Source of the DNA: an uncultured Clostridia bacterium
GTDB taxonomy: Bacteria; Bacillota; Clostridia; Lachnospirales; Lachnospiraceae
DNA: 7,749 bases
Reading direction: 5' to 3'
Assembly: GCA_946186175.1 (NCBI GenBank)
Contig: CAMHMG010000139.1
Location: 1 to 7,749, forward strand
The translations under genes and the position numbers were made by a program. Under the pieces are notes generated by a model. That model made no database searches. It was not told the origin of the DNA and saw nothing but the letters and a program-made list of their open reading frames with translations. Shown here one piece after another: positions 1 through 7,121 of the stretch. Within the stretch, counting starts at the first letter, position 1. The number at the start of each line of letters is the position of its first letter.

Positions 1-3
1 AAT

Positions 4-3000
4 TTATATTACGGATATCTCCGGTATCACTTCCTCCAAAACGTCAAGCAGTATGCGTACTGTGTCAAGCGATGTGAACATCGTAACTCCGTTTCTGACA
101 GCACACTGTCTGATAGCCACACCATCCTCATAATGAACGCCGGAAAGTATTGCTCTTGTATTAATTATATAGCTTACATAACCTGCCTGAATGGAACGGA
201 TGACTTCATCACTGCCGTCACTTAACTTACCGCGAAGTCTTGTTCTTATTCCGTTACTCTTAAGGAAATTGGCTGTTCCAACAGTTGCCTCAATATTGAA
301 ACCTAATTGATAGAACCGGCGTACCAAAGGAAGGGCCTCTTCCTTGTCCTCATCAGCTAATGTCACCATAACCGTTCCGTAATCCTTCATCTTGATTCCG
401 GATGCCTGAAGTGCCTTATATAATGCACGTTTAAGCTTTCTGTCATATCCGATAGCCTCGCCTGTAGATTTCATTTCCGGTGACAGATATGCATCCATAC
501 CATTTAACTTTTCAAAAGAGAACGCTGGTGCTTTAACGTACCAGAACTGCTTAGGTGCAGGCACAAGATCAGTTATACCCTGTTCCTTAAGACTATGACC
601 AAGCATAGCCTTTGTTGCAATATCTACAAGTGAAAATCCTGATGACTTTGAAAGGAAAGGAACGCTTCTGGAAGCTCTTGGGTTGACCTCGATAATATAT
701 ACATTTTCATTCTTATCAACAATAAACTGGATGTTGAAAAGTCCTACTATTCCTACGCCAAGACCTATCTTTGTCGTATATTCGCGTATTGTATCTTTAA
801 CCTTTTCTGAGATTGAAAATGGCGGGTATACGCTGGTACTGTCTCCTGAATGCACTCCTGTCCGCTCAACAAGCTCCATAATTCCGGGCAGAAAGACTTC
901 TTTCCCATCGCAGATTGCATCTACCTCAACTTCTTTTCCAACAACATATTTATCTACAAGAACCGGTTTATCAACATCAACTTCAACGGCATTTTTCAGG
1001 TAATGTCTCAGCATCTCCTCATTAGCAACAATCTCCATTGCCCTTCCTCCAAGTACAAATGAAGGTCTGACAAGAACCGGATAACCAATCTTTGCCGCAA
1101 CGGAAACACCACTTTCAATATCCGTCACAGCTTCACCCTTCGGATGAGGAATTCCAAGTGAAACTATAACATTTTCAAATGCATCCCGGTCTTCTGCCTT
1201 AAATATTGCTTCACAGTCCGTTCCGATTATCTTGACACCGCGTTTTGTAAGCGGCTCAGCAAGATTAACTGCAGTCTGTCCACCAAGAGATGCGATCACT
1301 CCATCCGGCTTTTCCATATCAATTATGTTCATTATGTCTTCAACAGTAAGCGGTTCAAAATACAGTTTATCTGCAGTGGTATAATCTGTTGATACAGTCT
1401 CGGGATTGTTGTTAATAACAATAGCTTCATATCCAAGTTCATGAATTGTCTTGACCGCATGAACTGTCGAATAATCAAACTCAACACCCTGTCCAATACG
1501 GATTGGTCCTGAGCCAAGTACGATTATCTTCTTATTATCTGAGATAATTGACTCATTCTCTTCCTCATAAGTTGAATAGAAATACGGAACGTAACTTTCA
1601 AACTCTGATGCACAGGTATCTATCATCTTATAAACAGGTTTGATATCTAATTCCTTACGGCGCTTCCATACATCATCCTCAGATACTCCAAGAAGTTCAG
1701 CAATATAAGAGTCTGAAAATCCCATACGTTTTGCTTCATACAGGGTTTCATATGAAAGCCGGCTAATTTTATCTGCAGTCAAATTCCTGACATCAGTATC
1801 TTCTCCGGCAATATTATCTGCGGAATCTTCACCGACTTTTTGATTAAGCTCTTTTCTGATAGTCTCTAACTTCTTCTCAAAATCAACGATGTTCTTAATC
1901 TTGTCAAGGAAGAACATATCTATCTTCGTTGTATTATATATAACCTGAAGATCCACACCTAGCCATATCAACTGTGATATCGCATAGATTCTGTCATCCG
2001 TTCCCTCCTCAATGTAATGAAGAAGTTTTTCTATTGCTTCTTTCTTATTATCCGGTTCAGGTTTATCCGACAAAGTCTTGACATCAAATTTTTCAAGATG
2101 AATATGATTCTTTCCATCCTCTAATGATCGGATTGCCTTTAACATACTCTCTTCAAGAGTACGCCCTACGCTCATAACCTCACCTGTTGCCTTCATCTGT
2201 GTAGAAAGCACATTCGAGGCCAAGGTGAATTTATCAAATGGAAATCTCGGCATCTTTGTAACAACATAATCAAGCGCAGGCTCAAAGCAAGCCGGAGTAT
2301 TTGCAAGTTCAATCTCCTCAAGATTCATTCCTACAGCAATCTTCGCAGAAACTCTGGCAATCGGATAACCGCTTGCTTTAGAAGCAAGTGCTGAAGAACG
2401 GGACACCCTTGGATTAACCTCGATCACATAGTAATTAAAGGACTGCGGATCAAGCGCAAACTGGCAGTTACAACCACCTTTAACACCAAGTTCACGGATA
2501 ATCTTAAGCGCACTGTCACGAAGCATGTGATATTCTTTATTCGTAAGTGTCTGGCTCGGTGCAACAACTATCGAATCTCCTGTATGAATTCCGACAGGAT
2601 CTAAGTTTTCCATGTTACACACTACAATAGCAGTATCATTGGCATCTCTTATTACTTCATACTCTATCTCTTTATATCCTTTGATACTTTTCTCAACAAG
2701 TACCTGATGAACCGGAGAAAGCGCAAGAGCATTCGCCATCATTTCACGCATTTCCTTCTCATTATAGGCAAATCCTCCGCCTGTTCCTCCAAGTGTAAAT
2801 GCAGGCCTGAGTATTACAGGATATCCGATCTTTTTCGCAGCTTCTAATCCCTCTTCAATTGAATATGTAATCTCTGATGGAACAACAGGCTCTCCTATTC
2901 TCTCACACAACTCTTTGAACTCTTCCCTGTCTTCAGCACATTTGATACTGGCAGCATTGGTTCCTAAAAGTTCAATTTCACACTCATTTAACACACCCTT

Positions 3001-3312
3001 GTCATATAACTGCATAGCAAGGTTAAGTCCTGTCTGTCCTCCAATTCCGGGAACGATTGCATCAGGACGTTCATATCGGCAGATTCTAGCCATGAACTCA
3101 AGTGTCAACGGCTCCATATACACCTTGTCTGCAACCATAGTATCCGTCATTATTGTAGCAGGATTGGAATTTGCAAGTACTACCTCATAGCCCTCTTCTT
3201 TAAGTGCAAGACAAGCCTGGGTTCCCGCATAATCAAATTCGGCAGCCTGCCCTATAACGATGGGCCCTGAACCTATAACAAGTATCTTATTTATATCAGT
3301 ACGCTTCGGCAT
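4..3312 (-). CDS. carB: Carbamoyl-phosphate synthetase large subunit
   Basis: This is the 1102-residue synthetase subunit. It uses two ATP to turn bicarbonate and ammonia, channelled from CarA, into carbamoyl phosphate for pyrimidine and arginine synthesis in the cytoplasm. Two homologous ATP-grasp halves are visible. The carboxyphosphate half spans about 1-400, with the glycine-rich GSGPIVIGQAAEFDY near 14-28, the TLGGTGGG loop near 173-180 and metal-binding IEVNPR with E298 and N300. The carbamoyl-phosphate half spans about 593-935, with GSGPIRIGQGVEFDY near 600-614, VLGGRAMEI near 753-761 and IEVNPRASRS with E875 and N877. An oligomerization domain lies between them, and an MGS-like allosteric domain occupies roughly 950-1102. 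The protein is complete. It is about 29 residues longer than E. coli CarB (1073), and the excess sits in the oligomerization domain near 482-520. GGAGG at 3321-3325, 8 nt before ATG, supports the start. The gene follows carA by 65 bp with no terminator, so co-transcription is inferred. Confidence 0.98.
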   Translation of the reverse strand: MPKRTDINKILVIGSGPIVIGQAAEFDYAGTQACLALKEEGYEVVLANSNPATIMTDTMVADKVYMEPLTLEFMARICRYERPDAIVPGIGGQTGLNLAMQLYDKGVLNECEIELLGTNAASIKCAEDREEFKELCERIGEPVVPSEITYSIEEGLEAAKKIGYPVILRPAFTLGGTGGGFAYNEKEMREMMANALALSPVHQVLVEKSIKGYKEIEYEVIRDANDTAIVVCNMENLDPVGIHTGDSIVVAPSQTLTNKEYHMLRDSALKIIRELGVKGGCNCQFALDPQSFNYYVIEVNPRVSRSSALASKASGYPIARVSAKIAVGMNLEEIELANTPACFEPALDYVVTKMPRFPFDKFTLASNVLSTQMKATGEVMSVGRTLEESMLKAIRSLEDGKNHIHLEKFDVKTLSDKPEPDNKKEAIEKLLHYIEEGTDDRIYAISQLIWLGVDLQVIYNTTKIDMFFLDKIKNIVDFEKKLETIRKELNQKVGEDSADNIAGEDTDVRNLTADKISRLSYETLYEAKRMGFSDSYIAELLGVSEDDVWKRRKELDIKPVYKMIDTCASEFESYVPYFYSTYEEENESIISDNKKIIVLGSGPIRIGQGVEFDYSTVHAVKTIHELGYEAIVINNNPETVSTDYTTADKLYFEPLTVEDIMNIIDMEKPDGVIASLGGQTAVNLAEPLTKRGVKIIGTDCEAIFKAEDRDAFENVIVSLGIPHPKGEAVTDIESGVSVAAKIGYPVLVRPSFVLGGRAMEIVANEEMLRHYLKNAVEVDVDKPVLVDKYVVGKEVEVDAICDGKEVFLPGIMELVERTGVHSGDSTSVYPPFSISEKVKDTIREYTTKIGLGVGIVGLFNIQFIVDKNENVYIIEVNPRASRSVPFLSKSSGFSLVDIATKAMLGHSLKEQGITDLVPAPKQFWYVKAPAFSFEKLNGMDAYLSPEMKSTGEAIGYDRKLKRALYKALQASGIKMKDYGTVMVTLADEDKEEALPLVRRFYQLGFNIEATVGTANFLKSNGIRTRLRGKLSDGSDEVIRSIQAGYVSYIINTRAILSGVHYEDGVAIRQCAVRNGVTMFTSLDTVRILLDVLEEVIPEISVI

Positions 3313-3377
3313 CTATCTATCCTCCATTGTTAAATCAACTTTTTTTAAATAGCTTGGCTTTTCTATCAATTCGAAGC

Positions 3378-4469
3378 CTACAACCTCGTAAATGCTTCGA
3401 ATTGCTGAATGTTATGTATAAATCTTCCAAAAAGATATGTTGAGTCCTGGGGACCGGGTGCACTTTCAGGATGATACTGAACCGAAAACACCTTATCCTC
3501 ATTGCAACAAAGTCCTTCTACCGTATTGTCGAGAAGATTAATATGTGTCACAGCTAACCCTGTGCCCTCAAGCGATTTCTCATCAACAGCGTAACTGTGA
3601 TTCTGACTTGTAATCTCGACCTTTCCTGTATTGATATCTTTCACAGGATGGTTACCGCCTCTGTGTCCAAACTTAAGCTTGTATGTTTTTGCACCATAGG
3701 AAAGTGCAATTAACTGATGACCTAAGCAGATACCAAAGAGTGGAACCTTTCCTTTTATCTCTTTTAACATTTCTATTACTTCACCAACATCCTCCGGATC
3801 ACCGGGACCATTTGATATAAAAACTCCATCCGGATTCATGGACATAATATCCTGGGCTAAAGTATTGTATGGTACCACTGTAACATTACATCCATGTCTG
3901 TTAAGTTCTCTGACGATATTCATCTTCATACCGCAATCAACAGCCACAACATTGTATATAGGATTGGCTGTTCTTGCATACCATTTCTTCTTACAGCTGC
4001 ATCTTGATACCTGATCACGAGGAAGCTCTGTATTTCTAAGAATCTCTAACCCCTCTTCAAGGGTGGTATCAGCATCAGTAATAAGAACCTTTCTAGAACC
4101 AAAATCACGGATACTCCTTACAAGCTTTCTCGTATCTACACCATATACTCCCGGAACATTTCCGTCTTCAAGAAGTTCTGACAGAGTTCTTGTGAATCGG
4201 AAATTAGACGGAGAATCATTAACTTCCCGTACGATCAATCCACCAAGGTTAAGAAGCTTACTCTCAAAATCCTCATCTGTGATTCCGTAATTGCCGATAA
4301 GTGGATACGACATAACTATAGCCTGATCTGTGTATGACGGGTCAGAAACGATCTCCTGATATCCCGCCATTGAAGTATTAAATACTATCTCGCATACAGC
4401 ATCGCGTTTTGCACCGAAGCCATAGCCTAAGTACTCACTTCCGTCTTCCAAAATCAATTTTCTATCCAT
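3378..4469 (-). CDS. carA: Carbamoyl-phosphate synthetase small (glutaminase) subunit
   Basis: This 363-residue subunit hydrolyses glutamine and passes ammonia to CarB. The N-terminal small-chain domain (about 1-130) begins with the typical LILEDGSEYLGYGFG and contains the NTSMAGYQEI block near 31-40. A class I glutamine amidotransferase domain (about 172-355) has NGPGDP at 220-225, the nucleophile C248 in GICLGHQ, the FGHRGGNHPV block near 267-276, and H333 with E335 in YHPES, so the Cys-His-Glu triad is intact. The length agrees with Firmicute homologues (about 360). The start at 4469 is chosen because GGAGG lies 6 nt upstream and the protein begins exactly where family members do. The frame stays open to a GTG at 4523, but those 18 extra codons run through the leader hairpin and the ribosome binding site itself. 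The gene is first in a carA-carB operon with its own promoter at 4625-4652. Confidence 0.98.
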   Translation of the reverse strand: MDRKLILEDGSEYLGYGFGAKRDAVCEIVFNTSMAGYQEIVSDPSYTDQAIVMSYPLIGNYGITDEDFESKLLNLGGLIVREVNDSPSNFRFTRTLSELLEDGNVPGVYGVDTRKLVRSIRDFGSRKVLITDADTTLEEGLEILRNTELPRDQVSRCSCKKKWYARTANPIYNVVAVDCGMKMNIVRELNRHGCNVTVVPYNTLAQDIMSMNPDGVFISNGPGDPEDVGEVIEMLKEIKGKVPLFGICLGHQLIALSYGAKTYKLKFGHRGGNHPVKDINTGKVEITSQNHSYAVDEKSLEGTGLAVTHINLLDNTVEGLCCNEDKVFSVQYHPESAPGPQDSTYLFGRFIHNIQQFEAFTRL

Positions 4470-4475
4470 GATAAT

Positions 4476-4480
4476 CCTCC
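4476..4480 (-). promoter_or_regulatory. carA ribosome binding site
   Basis: GGAGG on the minus strand lies 6 nt before the ATG at 4467-4469. It decides the carA start in favour of this ATG over the in-frame GTG at 4523. The terminator-like leader hairpin ends about 12 nt upstream of it, so the site should be free even when the hairpin forms. Confidence 0.9.
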
Positions 4481-4490
4481 TATAACGTGT

Positions 4491-4527
4491 AAAAGGGTGC
4501 TTCGAGTACGGACCTCGAAACACCCTT
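4491..4527 (-). terminator. Terminator-like hairpin in the carA leader (candidate attenuator)
   Basis: On the minus-strand transcript, AAGGGUGUUUCGAG (4527 to 4514) pairs with CUCGAAGCACCCUU (4506 to 4493) across the 7-nt loop GUCCGUA. This gives a 14-bp stem whose only non-Watson-Crick pair is one G-U. The 3' arm runs into a short UUUU (two of these in the stem), then ACACG. The stem is strong but the U-tract is short, so it may be a conditional terminator acting on carAB, a weak terminator for the upstream HD-GYP transcript, or simply a stable leader structure. It lies between the carAB promoter and carA, the position expected for attenuation control of a pyrimidine gene. The hairpin is seen directly; its function is inferred. 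Confidence 0.55.
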
Positions 4528-4551
4528 GCTTCTTAAATGTTATCTCTATTG

Positions 4552-4599
4552 AATTAACCGCAATAACAAATCCGGTCTGACACTTCGCTATTATTAATC
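4552..4599 (-). promoter_or_regulatory. Long hairpin in the carA leader
   Basis: In the minus-strand RNA, AAUAGCGAA (4592 to 4584) pairs along its full 9 nt with UUUGUUAUU (4570 to 4562), using two G-U pairs, around a 13-nt loop (4583 to 4571). Beneath it, GAUUAA (4599 to 4594) pairs with UUAAUU (4557 to 4552) across an asymmetric internal loop of 1 versus 4 nt. The 3' half of the first arm also takes part in an alternative pairing with the downstream terminator-like stem. It could be a regulatory leader fold, but it matches no RNA family I recognise. Confidence 0.4.
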
Positions 4600-4615
4600 G
4601 TTCCGCCTTTGGAAC
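4600..4615 (-). promoter_or_regulatory. Short hairpin near the 5' end of the carAB transcript
   Basis: The minus-strand RNA has GUUCC (4615 to 4611), a 6-nt loop AAAGGC and GGAAC (4604 to 4600), a perfect 5-bp stem. It would start within a few nucleotides of the predicted transcription start (about 4618), a position where such stems often protect the 5' end. No U-tract follows, so it is not a terminator. Confidence 0.4.
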
Positions 4616-4624
4616 ACTACATAT

Positions 4625-4652
4625 AGTATATAGATTTACGCGAAAAAGTCAA
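4625..4652 (-). promoter_or_regulatory. Candidate sigma-A promoter of carAB
   Basis: Minus-strand TTGACT (4652 to 4647, 5 of 6 to consensus) and TATACT (4630 to 4625, 5 of 6) are separated by 16 bp. An alternative reading of the -10 is TACTAT with an 18-bp spacer. The sequence just upstream is very AT-rich and could serve as an UP element. Transcription would begin near 4618, giving a leader of about 150 nt before carA. The -35 element starts only about 14 bp after the stop codon of the HD-GYP gene. Confidence 0.7.
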
Positions 4653-4666
4653 GATATTATTATCTT
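4651..4666. repeat. Inverted repeat between the HD-GYP stop and the carAB -35 box
   Basis: AAGATA and TATCTT form a perfect 6-bp inverted repeat with a 4-bp centre. It touches the first base of the HD-GYP stop codon on one side and overlaps the first two bases of the carAB -35 box on the other. On the minus strand it is followed by GACTTTTT, so it could be a weak AT-rich terminator for the receptor gene. It could instead be an operator for carAB. Short AT-only repeats also arise by chance. Confidence 0.3.
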
Positions 4667-6825
4667 TATTTATCATTCTTATCTCTTTCGTTGATCATTT
4701 TCTCATGCTCTTCGGCAATCTTTCTTACTTCATCCTCCGCCTCAACAAATACCTCTACAAGCTTTGGGTCAAAATGTTTGCCTGAGCCTTCTTTGATTAT
4801 GTTCATGGCCTCTTCAAAAGTAAAAGGTTTCTTGTAGCTTCTCTTAGATACGAGCGCATCAAATACATCCGCTACCGCCATAATCCTTGCAGACAGAGGA
4901 ATATCCTCTCCCGCTTTACCGCTGGGGTAACCCGAACCATCCCATTTTTCATGATGATATGTGGCAAGATTCTTTGCTTCTTTGAGATAGCCACTGTCTG
5001 ATACCAAAGCCATTGCACTCTTGATAATATCTTTACCGGCCGTTGTATGACTCTTCATTATCTCAAATTCTTCATCCGTAAGCTTTCCCGGCTTGTTAAG
5101 TATAACGTCTGATACTTTGATCTTACCGACATCATGTAAAGGTGCAGAATTAGCGACATCCTCCATATATTCATCCGTAAGGTACTCTTCATAAACACCT
5201 TTTTCTTTCATTTTACGTAATATGAGTCTGACATAAGCAGCAGTTTTCCGGACATGATCTCCCGTATTCTTATCCCTACTCTCCACGAGATCTGCAAGAA
5301 CATATATAAGACCATTCTGCATATAGGCGATCTCCTCGCCTTTTTCCTTAACATCATCTATATATCCCACAGTCTCCCCAATCGTCTTAGACAATGATTC
5401 ATATAGATTCTCTATTTCATCACCGGTATGAACATTAAGATTATTGAGTCTTTCCACACTCACATCAATTGCCTCTTCACTGTCATATGCGAATTTTCTT
5501 GCAGAAAGCGTCATAGCATTTATCGGATATATCAAATGATAATCCGCAAGCCATACACAGAACACAAGAATAAGCATGAAGAACCCAAGAAACAATGAAC
5601 TTACCTTAGTAAGAAAACTAATCCCATTAAGTGTAACATCCTGCATCTGAATATCCGTTGCAGCAAAGCAAACACATTTACCGTTAGAATCATATACTGG
5701 CTCATAATCCGTAAGCAGCCAACCGAATGTATCATCAGTGACCATAGGATCAATATTCTTCCCTTCTAAAAGATCCGGAACATATTGTTTAAATGATTCA
5801 TCAAATTCTACGATTTCACCGGCATCTGCACCTTTAACTTCTTCCGTATCAAGGTCGAACACAACATGGCACCCGTCTTCTTCAACCTTATATACGTATA
5901 GATATTCTATATCCTTAGAAGTCTCTCTAATCTTTGCAAGTCTTTTCTCTACTTCACGGTACTCCTCTGATGCATCTCCCTCTGCCATAAAAGTATCTAC
6001 TTTGTCACCGTCAACAATACTTGCCGCAAGCTTTGCAACATTAATTCCGGTATTAGTATATTCTCTGATCGCAAAATTGCGATATAGCAGATAGCTGATA
6101 GCAGTCGTTACAAATGCTACAAAGAACATTATTACAGTGATTATAAGAATGATCTTACCTCTAAGTGAAACCGATCTGGTGTCATTATGAGAAGCGGCAT
6201 CTAATGCTTCCTTAGATAGCGGGGACTGTTTCCAACCCGTAAGTTTTAGTGAAGCCTTAACCTTTTGCGGAATCAGCTTTAATACAAAGAAAACTATTAC
6301 AACGGTTATTAATTTATCAATTAGATCAATAGCAAGATCCGAGATCATCTGTGCATGAAAAACCGACAGAGTACCCTGCTCAAGTAATTCTTTTGCAAAA
6401 GGTGCAGATACTCCCTCACCAATTCCAAAGCCGTACATCAAATATGTTATCAAAGACCCAAAGCCACCACCGATGATTGCAAATATCGGTACAGTGATCA
6501 ACATCTTATGGAACTTATCAAAGAAACCTTTTTCGAAAAAAAATGTACCGGCAATTGCAATAACCGCACTAACCACCGCAAAATATGCATTTGTAGGATC
6601 TGCGGTCATATTCACAATATTGGTAAGATATCCCACAATGATCCCCGGCAGATATCCTCCGACCGCCGCTGCTGTAAGAGTTCCTATATTATCAATATAA
6701 AGCGGAAGCCCCATAGCACCAACAAGCCTGTTAAATACAATATTCGTCATCACGGAAAGTATCAGGAACAATACCATCCAGACTATGTATTTATCTCGAT
6801 TTCGTTTTTCTGTATTGATTGTCAT
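4666..6825 (-). CDS. Membrane receptor with HD-GYP cyclic-di-GMP phosphodiesterase domain
   Basis: This 719-residue inner-membrane signalling protein probably hydrolyses cyclic-di-GMP; some HD-GYP enzymes act on 3'3'-cGAMP instead. Residues about 13-186 form several hydrophobic helices, with a conserved-looking LPLYIDNIGTL and GGYLPGIIVGYLTNIVN stretch (40-72) that resembles an ECF-transporter S component. A further helix at 222-247 leads to an extracytoplasmic domain (about 250-403) of Cache/PDC character, with EYLYVYKVEEDG near 307-318. A helix at about 404-428, a HAMP-like linker (about 429-490) and a short coiled segment follow. The HD-GYP domain (about 505-695) keeps E516, H524, HD at 564-565 in HDVGK, H593, HHEKWDGSGYP at 624-634, D653 and K661, so it should be active. 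AGGAG lies 10 nt before the ATG. The gene appears monocistronic, with its own promoter at 6946-6974. The ligand is unknown. Confidence 0.93.
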   Translation of the reverse strand: MTINTEKRNRDKYIVWMVLFLILSVMTNIVFNRLVGAMGLPLYIDNIGTLTAAAVGGYLPGIIVGYLTNIVNMTADPTNAYFAVVSAVIAIAGTFFFEKGFFDKFHKMLITVPIFAIIGGGFGSLITYLMYGFGIGEGVSAPFAKELLEQGTLSVFHAQMISDLAIDLIDKLITVVIVFFVLKLIPQKVKASLKLTGWKQSPLSKEALDAASHNDTRSVSLRGKIILIITVIMFFVAFVTTAISYLLYRNFAIREYTNTGINVAKLAASIVDGDKVDTFMAEGDASEEYREVEKRLAKIRETSKDIEYLYVYKVEEDGCHVVFDLDTEEVKGADAGEIVEFDESFKQYVPDLLEGKNIDPMVTDDTFGWLLTDYEPVYDSNGKCVCFAATDIQMQDVTLNGISFLTKVSSLFLGFFMLILVFCVWLADYHLIYPINAMTLSARKFAYDSEEAIDVSVERLNNLNVHTGDEIENLYESLSKTIGETVGYIDDVKEKGEEIAYMQNGLIYVLADLVESRDKNTGDHVRKTAAYVRLILRKMKEKGVYEEYLTDEYMEDVANSAPLHDVGKIKVSDVILNKPGKLTDEEFEIMKSHTTAGKDIIKSAMALVSDSGYLKEAKNLATYHHEKWDGSGYPSGKAGEDIPLSARIMAVADVFDALVSKRSYKKPFTFEEAMNIIKEGSGKHFDPKLVEVFVEAEDEVRKIAEEHEKMINERDKNDK

Positions 6826-6878
6826 ATGATGTGTTCTCCTTCAATAAAAAGTAACCCGTATCTATATAATTATTACAC

Positions 6879-6900
6879 TAATTACTATTATCAGTAATTA
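6879..6900. repeat. Inverted repeat in the HD-GYP gene leader
   Basis: TAATTACT and AGTAATTA form a perfect 8-bp inverted repeat around a 6-bp centre, within the untranslated leader of the HD-GYP gene. It lies about 40 bp after the predicted transcription start and about 53 bp before the start codon. It may be a repressor operator or a weak AT-rich RNA hairpin. No U-tract follows it on the minus strand, so a terminator is unlikely. Confidence 0.4.
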
Positions 6901-6945
6901 AATATCATCTTACACACCCTGTTGTACCCAAAAAAGTTATATTAC

Positions 6946-6974
6946 ATTATACATCTTAACAAGATTTCATGCAA
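6946..6974 (-). promoter_or_regulatory. Candidate promoter of the HD-GYP gene
   Basis: The minus strand has a perfect -10 hexamer TATAAT (6951 to 6946), 17 bp after TTGCAT (6974 to 6969), which matches only TTG of the -35 consensus. Initiation near 6939 would give a leader of about 114 nt. A poor -35 with a perfect -10 would fit a promoter that needs an activator, but this is inference. Confidence 0.5.
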
Positions 6975-7121
6975 TAAATTACGAAATTTCTTCGTATCTA
7001 CTCAGTTATGCTTCATAGATAGGCAACAGTATCCACCTCATACCGTAGTAAGTAACAACTGCCACAAGATCATTTACCGTTGTGCTAAGAGGTCCGGAGA
7101 CAACCTTACTCCACTTTATAT
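6975..7121. other. Intergenic stretch without recognised content
   Basis: These roughly 147 bp lie between the carbonic anhydrase terminator and the HD-GYP promoter, within the 346-bp gene-free spacer at 6826-7171. They are less AT-rich than the sequence around the promoter. On the minus strand they contain some short complementary segments, such as GGCA (7064 to 7061) with UGCC (7025 to 7022) enclosing GUAU and AUAC. I recognise no riboswitch, small RNA family or coding sequence with a ribosome binding site. Upstream regulatory sequence for the HD-GYP gene is the simplest reading. Confidence 0.4.
6980..6996. repeat. Inverted repeat just upstream of the HD-GYP promoter
   Basis: TACGAA and TTCGTA form a perfect 6-bp inverted repeat with a 5-bp centre. 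It ends 5 bp upstream of the candidate -35 box at 6969-6974. The position suits a binding site for an activator, which the weak -35 could require. Chance occurrence cannot be excluded from one sequence. Confidence 0.3.

Noticed and set aside
3356..3378. Hairpin between carA and carB as a terminator.
   Set aside because: It has only 5 bp with a 13-nt loop and is followed on the minus strand by AAGCTATTTAAAAAAA rather than a U-tract, so it should not stop transcription into carB.
4467..4523. Longer carA reading frame starting at GTG 4523.
   Set aside because: The additional 18 residues would be encoded by the leader hairpin and the GGAGG site, have no ribosome binding site in the right place, and extend past the normal N-terminus of the family.
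4546..4569. Seven-codon leader peptide on the minus strand, starting with TTG.
   Set aside because: There is no convincing ribosome binding site, the start codon is rare, and no run of regulatory codons is present.
4470..4620. PyrR-binding loop or ArgR operator in the carA leader.
   Set aside because: No segment matches the conserved PyrR loop, and only an ATTCA/TGAAT half-site without its partner is present near 4551.
6508..6897. 129-codon plus-strand open frame opposite the start of the HD-GYP gene.
   Set aside because: It is an antisense shadow of a well-supported gene, and its low-complexity product is rich in Cys, His, Asn and Ile.
6826..7121. Cyclic-di-GMP riboswitch upstream of the HD-GYP gene.
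   Set aside because: The GEMM-type core segments (for example ACGCAAAGCC and the GGUAGGUAGCGGGG tail) are not found on either strand.
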